Source of the DNA: Zea mays
Taxonomy: Eukaryota; Streptophyta; Magnoliopsida; Poales; Poaceae
Reading direction: 5' to 3'
Assembly: GCF_902167145.1 (NCBI RefSeq)
Contig: NC_050096.1
Location: 267,738,622 to 267,802,621 of the forward strand
Length of the DNA: 64,000 bases
Shown here: positions 47,171-57,607 of the stretch, piece after piece
Layout: the number at the start of each line of letters is the position of its first letter
How positions within the stretch are numbered: the stretch's first letter is position 1
Notes under the pieces: generated by a model
Databases searched by the model: none
Seen by the model: only the letters and a program-made list of their open reading frames with translations
What the model was told of the DNA's origin: nothing
Program-made: the position numbers and the translations under genes

Positions 47171-47480
47171 GATATGTTCCCAAGAAAGGCAAGAATGCTT
47201 TTGTGAAGCAAAAGACCATGTTTCTGAAAGAATGTGACAAAGTGTGGCACAAGTGACACACGAAGGGACATATCAAGAAGAATTGTCCTAAGTTTAAGAA
47301 TATATCCTCTACCTGTTTTGAGCATTGTTATGTTCTTTCACATAATGCGAAAGGTGTTCATGCTAAATTTGTTGGCAATTCAATTGTTGGTAGCAACAAT
47401 AAATCCATTTGGGTGCCAAAAACCTTGGTCACTAACATCCAAGGACCCAAACAAGTTTGGGTACCTAAAAGAGATTGATT
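47171..47480 (+). pseudogene. gag: old Copia H, Gag C-terminal remnant
   Basis: Readable in one frame as a damaged knuckle (CDKVWHK-stop-HTKGHIKKNC) followed by FVGNSIVG, SIWVPKTLVTN and QVWVPKRD, then TGA. It resembles the end of Maximus/SIRE gags but is clearly diverged from A-F. The upstream part is off-window, left of G2. After the stop comes TTTCCTTTTTGTAG/GT, the same kind of sequence seen at the other gag/pol junctions. Confidence 0.75.
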
Positions 47481-47492
47481 TCCTTTTTGTAG

Positions 47493-48690
47493 GTAAACTA
47501 CAAGGCGGGAGGGAACCATTGGGTGTTGGATAGTGGTTGCACACAACACATGACTGGGGATATGAGTGAACTATGAGGATGTTCACCCAAATGAGTGAGG
47601 AAGTTGTTCAAATTATGATAACATCACATTTAGAGATAATCACAAAGGAAAGGTTAAAGGTTTGAGTAAAATTGCTATCTCAAATGACCATTCCATATCA
47701 AATGTACTTTTAGTTGAATTTATAAACTTCAACTTGCTATCCGTAGCTCAACTATGTGATTTAGGCTTTAGTTGCAATTTCACTGTTGATGATGTTCTAA
47801 TCTCTAGTATTGATGATAGCAATCTAATGTTTAAATCTTTTAGATATGAAAATATTTATCTTGTTGATTTTTCATCCAATGAGGCAAAGCTTACAACTTG
47901 TCTATTCTCTAAGGCTTCACTAGGGTGGTTATGGCATAGGAGACTTGGTCATGTTGTTATGAGACAATTAAATCAATTAACCAAGCATGACTTAGTTCGA
48001 GGTTTGAAGGATGTGAAGTTTGAAAAGAATAAATTATGTAGCTCATGTCAAGCCGGGAAGCAAGTGCAAACACTCATCCATACAAGAGTCAAATGTCAAC
48101 TCATAGGCCATTGGAATTACTTCACATGGATCTTTTTGGACCAACATCTTTTGTAAGTATTGGTGGTAATTCATATTGCCTTGTAATTGTGGATGATTAT
48201 TCTAGATTCACTTGGGTTTATTTTCTTCGGGATAAATCTAATGTGTTTGAAACATTCAAGTCATTTGCTATATTGACTCAAAATCAATTTGAATTTGACA
48301 TCAAGAAAGTTAGAAGTGACAATGGGTCGAAATTAAAAAATGCTAGAATTGATTAATATTGTGATGACAAGGGTATAAAACATGAATTTTCTTCCAATTA
48401 TACACTGGAACAAAATGGAATTGTTAAAAGGAAGAATAGAACTCTTATTGATATGGCTAGGTCTATGCTAGCGGAATATAACATGTTACAATCTTATTGG
48501 GCCGAAGCTATAAAAATCGCTTGTCATGATCAAATAGGCTATATTGTCAAAAGCTCTTAAAAACTCCTTATGAATTTCTTATTGGTAGAAAGTCGAATAT
48601 TTCATATTTTAGAGTTTTCGGTTGCAAATGCTATATTTTGAGAAAAGGAAGCCGACTGTCTAAATTATCTGCATGTAATGCTATATTATG
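47493..48690 (+). pseudogene. pol: old Copia H, protease and integrase remnant
   Basis: Landmarks in several frames: protease LDSGCTQHMTGD (about 47530), KIAISNDHSISNVLLVE, pre-integrase WLWHRRLGHV, CSSCQAGKQV, integrase HMDLFGP, YSRFTWVYFL, RSDNGSK, and NYTLEQNGIVKRKNRT. In that last motif the catalytic Glu of VERK is Lys. Multiple stops and frameshifts make this much older than A-F. It ends near 48690 after CYILRKG, where a different Copia begins. Confidence 0.8.
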
Positions 48691-51480
48691 GTTGGAGTCA
48701 GGAAGTTTTGCATGCTCTTGACTTGTGATTAACTGCATGTACTGCATGTACAAGTTCCCCTATGGTTTTAGTACGTGGGAATCCATGAAAGATTTCCCAT
48801 GCGTACATTGGGTATGTTTTCCCAATCTCACCACTGCAACGTACATGTATGGACACACAGAAAGCTGGGGATCTATGTGAGAATTCATTCTCCGTTGATC
48901 ATTAAGTATTTAAAATCTCATTGTGAGAATCTATTTATGGCCCGTACACTAGCTTGAATCATGAGCTTTTTCCAGGCATTAGGGGGAGATTTCAAGTACC
49001 AAAAAGAATGCCAGGAAATTATAATGAATGCAGTAAGCATTCAGGCTTAGGACCACGCACTAAAACTGATCCTTTGGGTTCAAATGATTTGCAAGAAGTT
49101 GCAAAATGACTGCCATGTTCATTTACTATGAGGTGTCACTCAAATTAATCATATATGGAAGTGCCAGAAAGAGTGGTTAAATGGAACACCACTCAACTCC
49201 CTATTGCAATGACGGTGAAAATAAGAGGGGGAGAAGTATGGACACAAATTGGGATTAAAATGCTTGCAAACAGCTGAAGGGTAGACCTTCTTAGATAGTA
49301 AATGCAGACCAACAATTCGTTGGTAACCAACCTAGCGTTGGTGGACACCTAGAGGATATGTGTTATCCTATGAATGGAAGACATTCACAACCTAGCTCAG
49401 TGCACACTGATGAGGCTGGGTTATCGTAAGCCCTTGATTATCATTTTGGGATTTCACGAGGTATCATAAGGGTGCATAAGAAAATGACTTTATGTCAACT
49501 GGAGAATTGTGTTATTTGAAAGCTACAAGTGTCGACACATACATCTCAATAATTGTATATGTGCTCCAAGTGATCCAAAAGACTATGGCCATAGCAGAGC
49601 ACGAGTATGCTCAAACTGGATCTTGTTGAGTGATACAATGTTGCAGAGATAGACTTACTCACCGGAAAGAAGTGTTGAATTATTTCCACTTCATGGTATC
49701 TTAATATGGATATATACAAGTTTGTTTTCATAGACTTGGAAACAACGAGGTGGTGAGAAAGCATGGCTAGTAGCATCTGGGTTTATACGCAAACCCAAGC
49801 ATTATTTGTGAGTTGTAAAATTCTGATACAATAATATGGGCAGTAAATCATCTATATGTGCATTTGATATATGTAATGACAACATATAGTCACTGTATTA
49901 TGGTATTTGTGTAGTCTTGAAGGATTCCAAATACCTAATCACCAATCACAAATTTGTAATGCTTGGAAAGTCTTTGTGACTTAGAGTATCCCAGTCAAAT
50001 ATGGTACAATCGACCTAGTGAATCCTTCCTTCCGAAGGGATACACGAAGAATGGTATGTTTAGTTAAATATGTGCATCATATTTCTAAACAAACATTTCT
50101 TATCGACCGAGTTCAAGATAGAGGATATGAATTGAAAGAGATTTTCAATTCAAAATAAACTCTCTTGAGTATCTTAGATACAAAGTTGTCTATATCCAAT
50201 ATATATTGAAGAAATTCAGTATGAGGGAATCATTATTATTTGATTCTTTCGATGTGTTATTGTATATTGCAAGAGCATCCGACCGGATATTGCTTTGCAA
50301 TGATTTACTAGCTAACAACACATGAGATCGAGTTATGTTCTCTAAGAGTACTTATGATCTAGTTACAGTTGGATATACTGATCTTGGATATCTATAGAAG
50401 ATCCCCAGGTACAAGATTAATGACACACTTCAAATAAGTTGGACCTATTGTTTGATAAATGTCGATCAACAGAAATTAATAGTCACTTACACTAATCATT
50501 CTATAGCACACTTCGTGGGATAGTACAGAATGATATACTACATACTGAGGGTATGTGGTGGTCATGATTTTAATATCACTGACCTTATTACCTATGAAGA
50601 TAATTACACTTCGTGTTGTTTATATGAAAAACAAGTTACGAACTAAGTCTATACCTTACTCCACATTTTTAAATGTGTTTGAGAGCAGGTATGAGATGAC
50701 TTAGTGATTTACAAAGATCAGGGGGAGTTTCCTCTTGATCGGAAGAACTTGTTTCTACATCATATTATACTATTTTCTTTACATGAGTTTTCCCCTATTT
50801 GGGTTTCTCATTCAAAGTTTTTAATGAGGCAACATCAACACAAGGCATATGGCCTACCATCTATTTTTCCCATAGCAGTTTTCAAGGATGATACAGTATG
50901 ACATAGCTATTGTTATATTTGAACTAGGTTATGAGTATACCTAGAGTTCAAATGGATCAACAATAGAGTATGACTACTCTCCTTATTTTTCCTGTTGGGT
51001 TTTTAAGGACACTTAGCTGATATGTTTTCTCAGATTTTCTGACGAAATTACCTTGGAGAAATATTAGCCCGAGTTATATGTCTCATCATTTGTTTTCCCC
51101 ACAGGGTATTTTTGAGATGATGACTTTAGACATATTATTGTTCTTTAGACGAGAGGTCCATAGGAGAACAATATCGTACCATGGTTCAATTGAATCACCG
51201 ACCATTATCTATAAGGATAATTGAGCTTGTGTTGTTCAAATGGAAACATGTCATATCAGGAGCAACATTAATAAACATATTGCTCCTAAATTATTTTATC
51301 CCCATGAACTTCAGAAAAATAGAGATATAAACATCTTGCAAACAAAGTCTTGTGATAATCTTGTTGATTTATTCACAAAATCTCTACCATACTCCATGTT
51401 TCAGAAATGTGTCGAGGGGATTGGTATGAGAAGACTTAAATGCTTGCAAGGATCAGGGGAAGTAATTCTCCGTGATATTT
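48691..51480 (+). pseudogene. pol: decayed Copia I, Pol C-terminal half
   Basis: A different Copia lineage from H, heavily damaged. Readable pieces: HRKLGIYV-IHSPLIIKYL (end of integrase, about 48860), RT traces near 49700-50100 (PSQIWYNRPSE, KKFSMRES), an RNase H piece VGYTDLGYL (about 50370), YEDN (about 50600), and a better-preserved end (51240-51480) HELQKN.DIN, CDNLVDLFTKSLP, GMRRLK. The YEDN-like segment appears twice (about 50590 and 51205), so the 3' part is duplicated or rearranged. I could not place every segment. Confidence 0.65.
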
Positions 51481-51788
51481 AACCTGTTTTTAGACCATCA
51501 TATTACACTCTTTTTCTTTGTATGTTTTTTGTCTTGCTGAGGTTTTATGATCCAAAGTTTTTAACGAGGTAATATCAACTAAGCTATATGCTTCATCATT
51601 GATTTTCTCCACAAGTTTTTTTAGGAATGATGATTATAGACATTTTTCTTTTGGATGTCAGTGTGAGTTCTACTCATGATCTAAAAGCATTGTGTACTCC
51701 TTATTTTTCCCACAGGATTTTTAAGGAGATAATATATTGATGAACAACTGCCAGATAATCAAATAAAGTTGGATTGATCAAGGTGGAG
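51481..51788 (+). other. Copia I 3' noncoding region with diverged internal repeats
   Basis: It contains repeated TTTTCCCCACAGGG-TTTTT-AGGA(G)ATGATGA-like units (51075-51135, 51590-51650, 51700-51730). A block GATCAGGGG.AGT...CAAAGTTTTTAAYGAGG recurs at about 50717-50830 and 51452-51570. A short purine run AAGGTGGAG precedes the LTR. Confidence 0.55.
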
Positions 51789-51961
51789 TGTTATAAAATA
51801 TTGTATATTGTATATGTGATCAATCCAAGGTGTGCAACAGATTCTCCCTAAGTGACACTCCCCTTAGGGATGCACCCTTTCATATGTATATAAACAAAAT
51901 CTCCCATGCAATAAAGACAGAACTGCCATTCTCTCATATCTCATTAGCACTGACTACAACA
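51789..51961 (+). repeat. short 3' LTR of Copia I
   Basis: A 173-bp segment TGTTATAAAA...CTACAACA, directly after a purine-rich run. It includes TATATAAAC (about 51888) and AATAAAG (about 51910), the order expected for a small LTR. No second copy is in the window, so the limits rest on TG/CA ends and context alone. Confidence 0.55.
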
Positions 51962-52813
51962 CTTTTTAAGTGTTTTTAAGACAGAACTATGAAAAACTCA
52001 CGACATATGACCTCATGCAAATGTATCAATCTATATGAGCAAAAGAGGCACTAGAGATTGTTTAAACAAAATGATTTGGCCCCTCTTGATAGTACGGCCA
52101 TATAACCTATGAAACCGGTCAATCTTTCTCCTCTAACCATCTTTTGTTTGATAGAAAAGAATCAACCGTCATAAGGGGATACTTCATTGCATTCTTCATC
52201 AGGGCTATCATTCTTAAACAGTTTATCCTACCCTTATATTTCTTCACACAAACACCAAACATGGAGTCTCCAACATTCGCATGACAAGCCTGGACCGGAT
52301 GCGCATCCAATCACGCTGCGCATGCTCACCACTGGATCTCTGTACCAACTCGAGGGATGCCCAACGGGGACCTCTCATGGGTCATGGAGATGGGAGCCAA
52401 CAATGCACCAAACCGGCGCTCCTATTGGAGAGTTGCAAATACCATCTACTAGTATTTCTCTTGGCTCTCTGGCCTCGCAGGGGTATCTCGTTCTTTTCCA
52501 TCGGGTCCGATAGTAACCGTGTGCAGTGATACATACGGTGATACTGATATACAGGTTTGGCCTGCATTCCTGTGACCAAAACGATCACTGTGGTACTGTC
52601 CAGTGCTTGTACTCCAATGGTTTATCAGAATGCACGCATAAACATGGACCACAAGCTGGACGACCCATGACTCAGCCGCCTCCGGACTCACCTGATCATT
52701 GGCCCTTCACAAAAACTGAAATCTGCAACAATGGGGACTGGTATCCAAAATAGCCAAGGAAATGGGTAGTACTACTCAGTAAAGGTCACTGAAGCAATTC
52801 ATAAACTGAAAGC
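51962..52813. other. unassigned single-copy-looking sequence
   Basis: No retroelement landmark, RNA gene or convincing coding frame was recognised. Open frames of 60-108 codons occur on both strands (for example 52187-52513 plus and 52119-52310 minus) but match nothing I know and overlap each other. It could be intergenic sequence, a gene fragment or part of a Helitron. Confidence 0.4.
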
Positions 52814-52905
52814 TGTTTGTTTGGGATTATAATCGGCTCATATTATATAATCTAACTAAATAGTTAGATTATATAATATGAGTAGATTATAATCCCAAAC
52901 AAACA
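52814..52905. mobile_element. 92-bp foldback MITE
   Basis: Two arms, TGTTTGTTTGGGATTATAATC... and its reverse complement, meet at TCTAACTAAATAGTTAGA. Arm pairing is nearly complete, with one small mismatch region (CGG versus TA near the middle). Size and form fit a non-autonomous DNA transposon; the superfamily is not determined. Confidence 0.8.
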
Positions 52906-52959
52906 CCCACATAGTACAGAGCAAAACCGAGCACAGAACCACCTTTGGATCCACGACCA

Positions 52960-53173
52960 TACATCAAAAACTGCTGATTATTGGAAACATTTCATAATAC
53001 AAAGACAACAACTTGAGAATAGAAGTACACAACTTATACTTCCATGCCAAACTGGAACAGGAAATAGGGTAGTTTGGTGACAACATTTTCCAGACAGAAG
53101 AGGATGGAACCACAATCAGTTTGAGGGGAAAGAGTTTCTTATTGATGCCCAAGTAGACCTTCTGGGCAAAGAT
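52960..53173 (-). other. possible terminal noncoding exon of the 55.9-kb gene
   Basis: On the minus strand a strong acceptor-like sequence TTTCTTTATTTGCCTACAG lies directly before 53173. It is followed by about 210 bp of exon-like sequence without retroelement similarity. A matching donor TAG/GTAAGTG is at 55528/55527. This would make a 2.35-kb intron in the 3' UTR holding the MITEs. A 3' UTR intron so far after the stop would be unusual, so this is a weak proposal. Confidence 0.22.
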
Positions 53174-53294
53174 CTGTAGGCAAATAAAGAAACCATAAGG
53201 CCATCTGGAAATTCAAAATAAAGGAATTTGAGGAGCACACATGTACGTCAGATTCTTGATAAAAACATATGTTTTGCATGTTCACGCTGACTTA

Positions 53295-53495
53295 GGGGGT
53301 GTTTAAATGCACTAGAGCTAATAATTAGTTGGCTAAAAAATTGCTAGTGGAATTAGCTAACTAGCAAATAGTTAGCTAACTATTAGCTAATTTGCTAAAA
53401 GTAGCTAATAGTTCAACTATTAGCTAGACTGTTTGGATGTCTTCAAATAATTTTAACAGCTAACTATTAGCTCTAGTGCATTCAAACATGGTCTC
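53295..53495. mobile_element. ~200-bp MITE with GGGGTGTTT-type termini
   Basis: The left end GGGGGTGTTTAAATGCACTAGAGCTAATA is mirrored by the right end TAGCTCTAGTGCATTCAAACATGGTCTC. The interior is full of TTAGCTAA/TAGTTAGCTA repeats that can fold. A TTA precedes the left end, as for Tourist-like elements, but a matching right TSD is not clear. Confidence 0.75.
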
Positions 53496-53601
53496 ATAAG
53501 TTAATAAAAAGATTGTAGGCGGCTTCCAGTCTGTTAGGGACGATAAAGAGATACCATGAATGGCTGATCAGGATATTCCATAATTAGCCTAGGAACAACA
53601 A

Positions 53602-54224
53602 GGAAAAGGTCCATTTTACTACTTCAAACTATTCACTTTGCTTTTTAGACCCCCTATACGAAATATAGGCCCCATTCACCCCATCCCCCCAAGGTGGTGT
53701 TCGGTTTCTCTTGCAACCAAGGAGAATGGGAGGGGTTGACGGGGACTAAATCCCAAACAAGTCAAAATCCTCCTAATCCCCTCCAATCCCCATCAACTCC
53801 ATGGTTTAGGAATGAAACAAAAAGTTCTAAAAAAAACTTTCCAGGCCAGATTAAATATGGTATCTGTCTTTTTTTTTCCCTTCTACTAGTTCTATTGAGT
53901 TTTAGGAACACATTTTGTGGGGTGGCAGCTGATGTTGTAGCATATGTAACAAAACACATTTCATGTTTTTTTTTCGCAATTAGTTTCATGACTACAGACC
54001 TAGCCCTTGAGATATGAAGATGTTAAAAGAAACGGACATAAAATTATCAAAATGTCATAGAACATGATGCAATGTATCATCCCAAAATAAAAATAGAAAC
54101 ACAACTTGTACAGGAAGAATTGGACTAATTTGAATAGTTTGAAGAACTAGATCAAGTCAATATTTTGTATAGGGTGTCAAATGGGGAAAGAGATTTGTTG
54201 AGGGTAGCAAAATGGACTTTTTCC
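53602..54224. mobile_element. ~620-bp element with ~58-bp terminal inverted repeats
   Basis: The left end GGAAAAGGTCCATTTTACTAC...CCCCCTATAC matches the reverse complement of the right end GGAAAAAGTCCATTTTGCTAC...ACACCCTATAC, with scattered mismatches. It encodes no transposase. Nested in it at about 53694-53815 is a GT-TTCGGTTTCTC...GGGACTAAATCCC segment that is itself partly inverted-repeated, probably a second, older MITE. Superfamily (Mutator-like or other) and TSD are not settled. Confidence 0.65.
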
Positions 54225-55868
54225 AAAAAAACAGTGACTCAATCACTCAAACTGTTTTATGTGTGGGGGAGGGGGGGCATAATTTCATTAAGTCGCTGCA
54301 AGTGTGTTTTTGGCACACAGCACACATATACTGGTGTGCACATGGTGCAACCATATATGGTCATGCTGACATTACACTTCAAACAGAAAACTACAGTCAA
54401 AGCAACACACATTAGGCTCAAAACCTCCATCTAGCATGGGTATAGCGCCACAGACTGACAGTCAACTTTAAGCCATTAGCAAATATATTACAAGAAGACT
54501 GCATAAGAAACAAGAAAAAGTAGTGGACAGAGATTGCCTCTGTACCAGTGCACACAGAGTGCCCACAATTGCCACAGGCTCTAGATAACCCACATGCCAC
54601 ATAACCTAAAATTCCCCTGTAACTTCTACTCTTTTGTTTATTTTTGTCTTTACATCCATGTGTGGTGTAGTCTCCTAGTTAGGATAGACAGACATACATA
54701 ATCATGCCTTTTTAAAAAAAACAATAAGTTTATCAGTCGCATACTGATAAGTAGTTATGAGAATATGACCGATTCCAGTTTGTTTGAAAGCGTCCCAGCT
54801 GACACAATGAACATCTGGAGTATAAATCACAAACGTGAAGAGATCATTTACTTCCGACATTGATTACAACTTAAGTGCCCCATCGTCATGTATAAACTCA
54901 GCCTCTGAAAATTCAAATGCAACCATCTGATTTCCCAGACAGCATACTGAAAAACCACCAATTCACCAAAGATACTTACTAGTCAAGGATTACTTTTTCC
55001 ATAACAGTCAAAATTACATAGTTCCACAGTTTAATTTGTCAGCAATTAATAAAGCTAAACTTGTAAACATAATGTTGATTAGAGCAGTCAAATTCAAACT
55101 TCAAAGCAGCCATTTCTATGTCAACTAAAGGTCCAAGGTATAAAAGCATGATTACTCCATCATGTAGTACATGTCTACAAATGTATTCATAAGTAGAATT
55201 TAGTTCTTGAAGTGCATCATTCAGGCACCTGGGTTATTGGACAAACTTAATCCCAGTATTTTAAGCAAACTATGGCAGCCTACTGAGAAATGCAAACTGT
55301 TGAGAATAAACATAACTTCATGTTCAAAAGAAAGACACAGAAGAGCACTGAAAAATAACAAGTCTACATGGTTTAACGTAATGCATACTACTGAGGAAAC
55401 GCAAAGATACATAAATATCTACTTTAAACTCGCTGCCAACACCAAAGAGACAGCATAAGGGATAAGATAACTAACATAAACTGCTCCCGCTTCATTGCAT
55501 TAGAGCAACCTCCAATCTAACACTTACCTAACCTACGAAACTCGTCGATAGTTGAACCAAATGTAATCCGCCCCGAATTTTTACCGGCCAAATCAAAATC
55601 AGCAGAGCTCTCGACCAACGACCAACAGCGAGATAAATAAACCCTAGATAGAACCAGCGCACAATTCGTCTAAATACAACTCTCAGCAGAAGGCTCTATC
55701 TATTGTCGCCAAATAACAAGCGTATCCTGCAGGAACCCATCCGACCATCTCAGCAATTGAGACCAACCAAACCGTCATGTCCCTAATCAATTTGCCCAAA
55801 TTCCTATGACGACGGGACAGCATCGAAATCTATCCAGCAGAAAAACAGGAGCGCACCGGAACGGGTGT
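54225..55868. other. AT-rich flank or possible 3' UTR/intron of the downstream gene
   Basis: No coding frame, RNA gene or retroelement similarity was recognised. On the minus strand 55868-55528 is directly downstream of the gene's stop codon and likely includes its 3' UTR. TAG/GTAAGTG at 55528/55527 could be a splice donor. Confidence 0.4.
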
Positions 55869-56150
55869 TCAGGAAGACGGCGGCGAGCCAGAGTGGCGGG
55901 CGATGAGGTCATCGTAGGGGTCCCGACGGCCGGCGGCCTGGCTGATCTGGGGATCCCAGGAGAGCTGCGAGTTGAAGCGGTCGAAGGTCCAGAAGCCGTA
56001 GGGGCGCAGAGGGAGGCTCCACGCCGCCTTAGTGCGCTCGCACCGCTCCTTCATCTTGTAGACATGCTCCCGCCGAACCTGGTCGCGCTTGTCCGGGTCC
56101 TCCATCAGACGGAGGATCATATTCTCCGCGAAGTCCATGATGAAACCCAT
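55869..56150 (-). CDS. small conserved plant protein, candidate mitochondrial complex I accessory subunit
   Basis: A 93-codon frame from ATG 56148-56150, in an excellent plant start context (GGCGGCGATGG), to TGA 55869-55871. The protein is charged and compact: an N-terminal FAENMILRLMEDPDKRD helix-like part, then KERCERTKAAW, the hallmark block LRPYGFWTFDRFNSQLSWDP, and RRDPYDD near the end. I associate this pattern from memory with the small plant NADH dehydrogenase (complex I) membrane-arm protein called the ESSS subunit; that identity is not verified. No cleavable presequence or clear transmembrane segment is visible. GC-rich codon use fits a grass gene and differs from the surrounding elements. 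It is the only intact cellular gene in the window, flanked by decayed Copia I on one side and Copia F 233 bp upstream. Confidence 0.8.
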   Translation of the reverse strand: MGFIMDFAENMILRLMEDPDKRDQVRREHVYKMKERCERTKAAWSLPLRPYGFWTFDRFNSQLSWDPQISQAAGRRDPYDDLIARHSGSPPSS

Positions 56151-56383
56151 CGCCGCCTTCGGTCGCCCTCTTCCCCCTCTCCGGTGAGCTTGGGATCTGC
56201 CGGCGCGTCGGTCTCTCTCTGTCCCCGGCGAGTCGGTGCCTTAGGTGGGGGTCGGAGTAGAGATTTTTGCAACCACTCTCTTTAGCGGGCTTCACACTGT
56301 TGTCACCCTGTCCAAGCAATTCGCGAACTGAAGAAATGACATCGGACTGTTATAATTGTTATTAGCATATTTCCAGTGCCGAT
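56151..56383 (-). promoter_or_regulatory. 5' UTR and truncated proximal promoter of the 55.9-kb gene
   Basis: On the minus strand, 56240-56151 is GC- and GA-rich with GAGAGAGA and CCGGGGACAG runs, typical of a grass 5' UTR. Beyond it 56290-56383 is AT-richer (TGCTAATAACAATTATAAC). No clear TATA box is seen. Native promoter sequence ends at 56383, where Copia F starts (candidate TSD CCGAT at 56379-56383). Confidence 0.55.
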
Positions 56384-57607
56384 TGAAAGTCGCCTAGAGG
56401 GGTGTGAATAGGGCGAAACTGAAATTCTTCAAAATAATCACAACTACAAGTCGGGTTAGTGTTAGAAATATAATTAAGTCCACGAGAGAGAGTGCAAAAC
56501 AAATCGCAAGCAAATAAGAGGTGTGACACGCGGATTTGTTTTACCGAGGTTCGGTTCTTGCAAACCTACTCCCCGTTGAGGTGGTCACAAAGACCGGGTC
56601 TTTTTCAACCTTTTCCCTCTCTCAATCGGTCGCTCGGACCGAGTGAGCTTTCTCTTCTCAATCACTTGGAACACAAAGTTCCTACAAGGACCACCACAAG
56701 ATTGGTGTCTCTTGCCTCAATTACAAGTGAGTTTGATCGCAATAAAGAATCAAGAAAGAAGAAAGCAATCCAAGCACAAGAGCTCGAAAGAACACAAGCA
56801 AATCTCTCTCACTAGTCACTAAAGTTTTGTGTGGAATTTGGGAGAGGATTTGATCTCTTGAGTGTGTCTAGAATTGAATGCCTAGCTCTTGTAAGTGGTT
56901 GGAAGTGTGAAAACTTGGATGCCTTGAATGTGGGGTGGTTGGGGGTATTTATAGCCCCAACCACCAAACTAGCCGTTTGGTGGGGCTGACTGTCGTATGG
57001 TGCACCGGACAGTCCGGTGCGCCAGCCACGTCACCAAAGCCGTTGGGATTCGACCGTTGGAGCTCTGTCTTCTGGGCCCGCCTGGATGTCCGGTGGCGCA
57101 CCGGACATGCACTGTAGAGTGTCCGGTGCGCCAGCATGGGCGTGCCTGACTTCTGCGCGTGCTGGCGCGCATTCAATGCGCTGCAGGTAGCCGTTGGCGC
57201 CGAAGTATCCGTTGCTTCGATGGCACACCGGACATGTCCGGTGAATTATAGCGGACTAGCCGTTGTGAATTCCCGAAGCTGGCGAGTTCCTGAGGCGCCG
57301 TTCCTTGGAGCACCGGACAGTCCGGTGAATTATAGCGGAGCGCCTCTGGATTTTCCCGAAGGTGACGAGTTCGACTTGGAGTCCTCTGGCGCACCGGACA
57401 GTCCGATGCGCCAGACCAGAGGTGCCTTCGGTTGACCCTTCGCTCTTTTGTTGAACCCAATACTTTGTCTTTTTATTGGCTAAGTGTGAACCTTTGGCAC
57501 CTGTATAACTTATACACTAGAGCAAACTAGTTAGTCCAATTATTTGTGTTGGACAATTCAACCACCAAAATCAATTAGGAAATAGGTGTGAGCCTAATTC
57601 CCTTTCA
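56384..57607 (-). repeat. Copia F 3' LTR
   Basis: 1224 bp of the type-2 kind. The TATA box (minus strand CTATAAATA) is at 56946-56954, pointing left towards the gene, with the palindrome array behind it at 57003-57408. Confidence 0.93.
57003..57408. promoter_or_regulatory. palindrome array in Copia F 3' LTR
   Basis: Modules at 57003, 57084-57125 (split form GTCCGGTGGCGCACCGGAC), 57226, 57311 and 57392. Two continue into GAATTATAGCGGA direct repeats. The last is decayed to GTCCGATG. Confidence 0.7.

Noticed and set aside
52187..52513. 108-codon plus-strand frame.
   Set aside because: There is no recognisable domain, overlapping frames lie on the other strand, and there is no promoter or splice context; kept only as unassigned sequence.
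55806..56285. 159-codon plus-strand frame over the cellular gene.
   Set aside because: It is antisense to a well-conserved-looking protein frame with an ideal start context; GC-rich coding DNA often leaves the opposite strand open.
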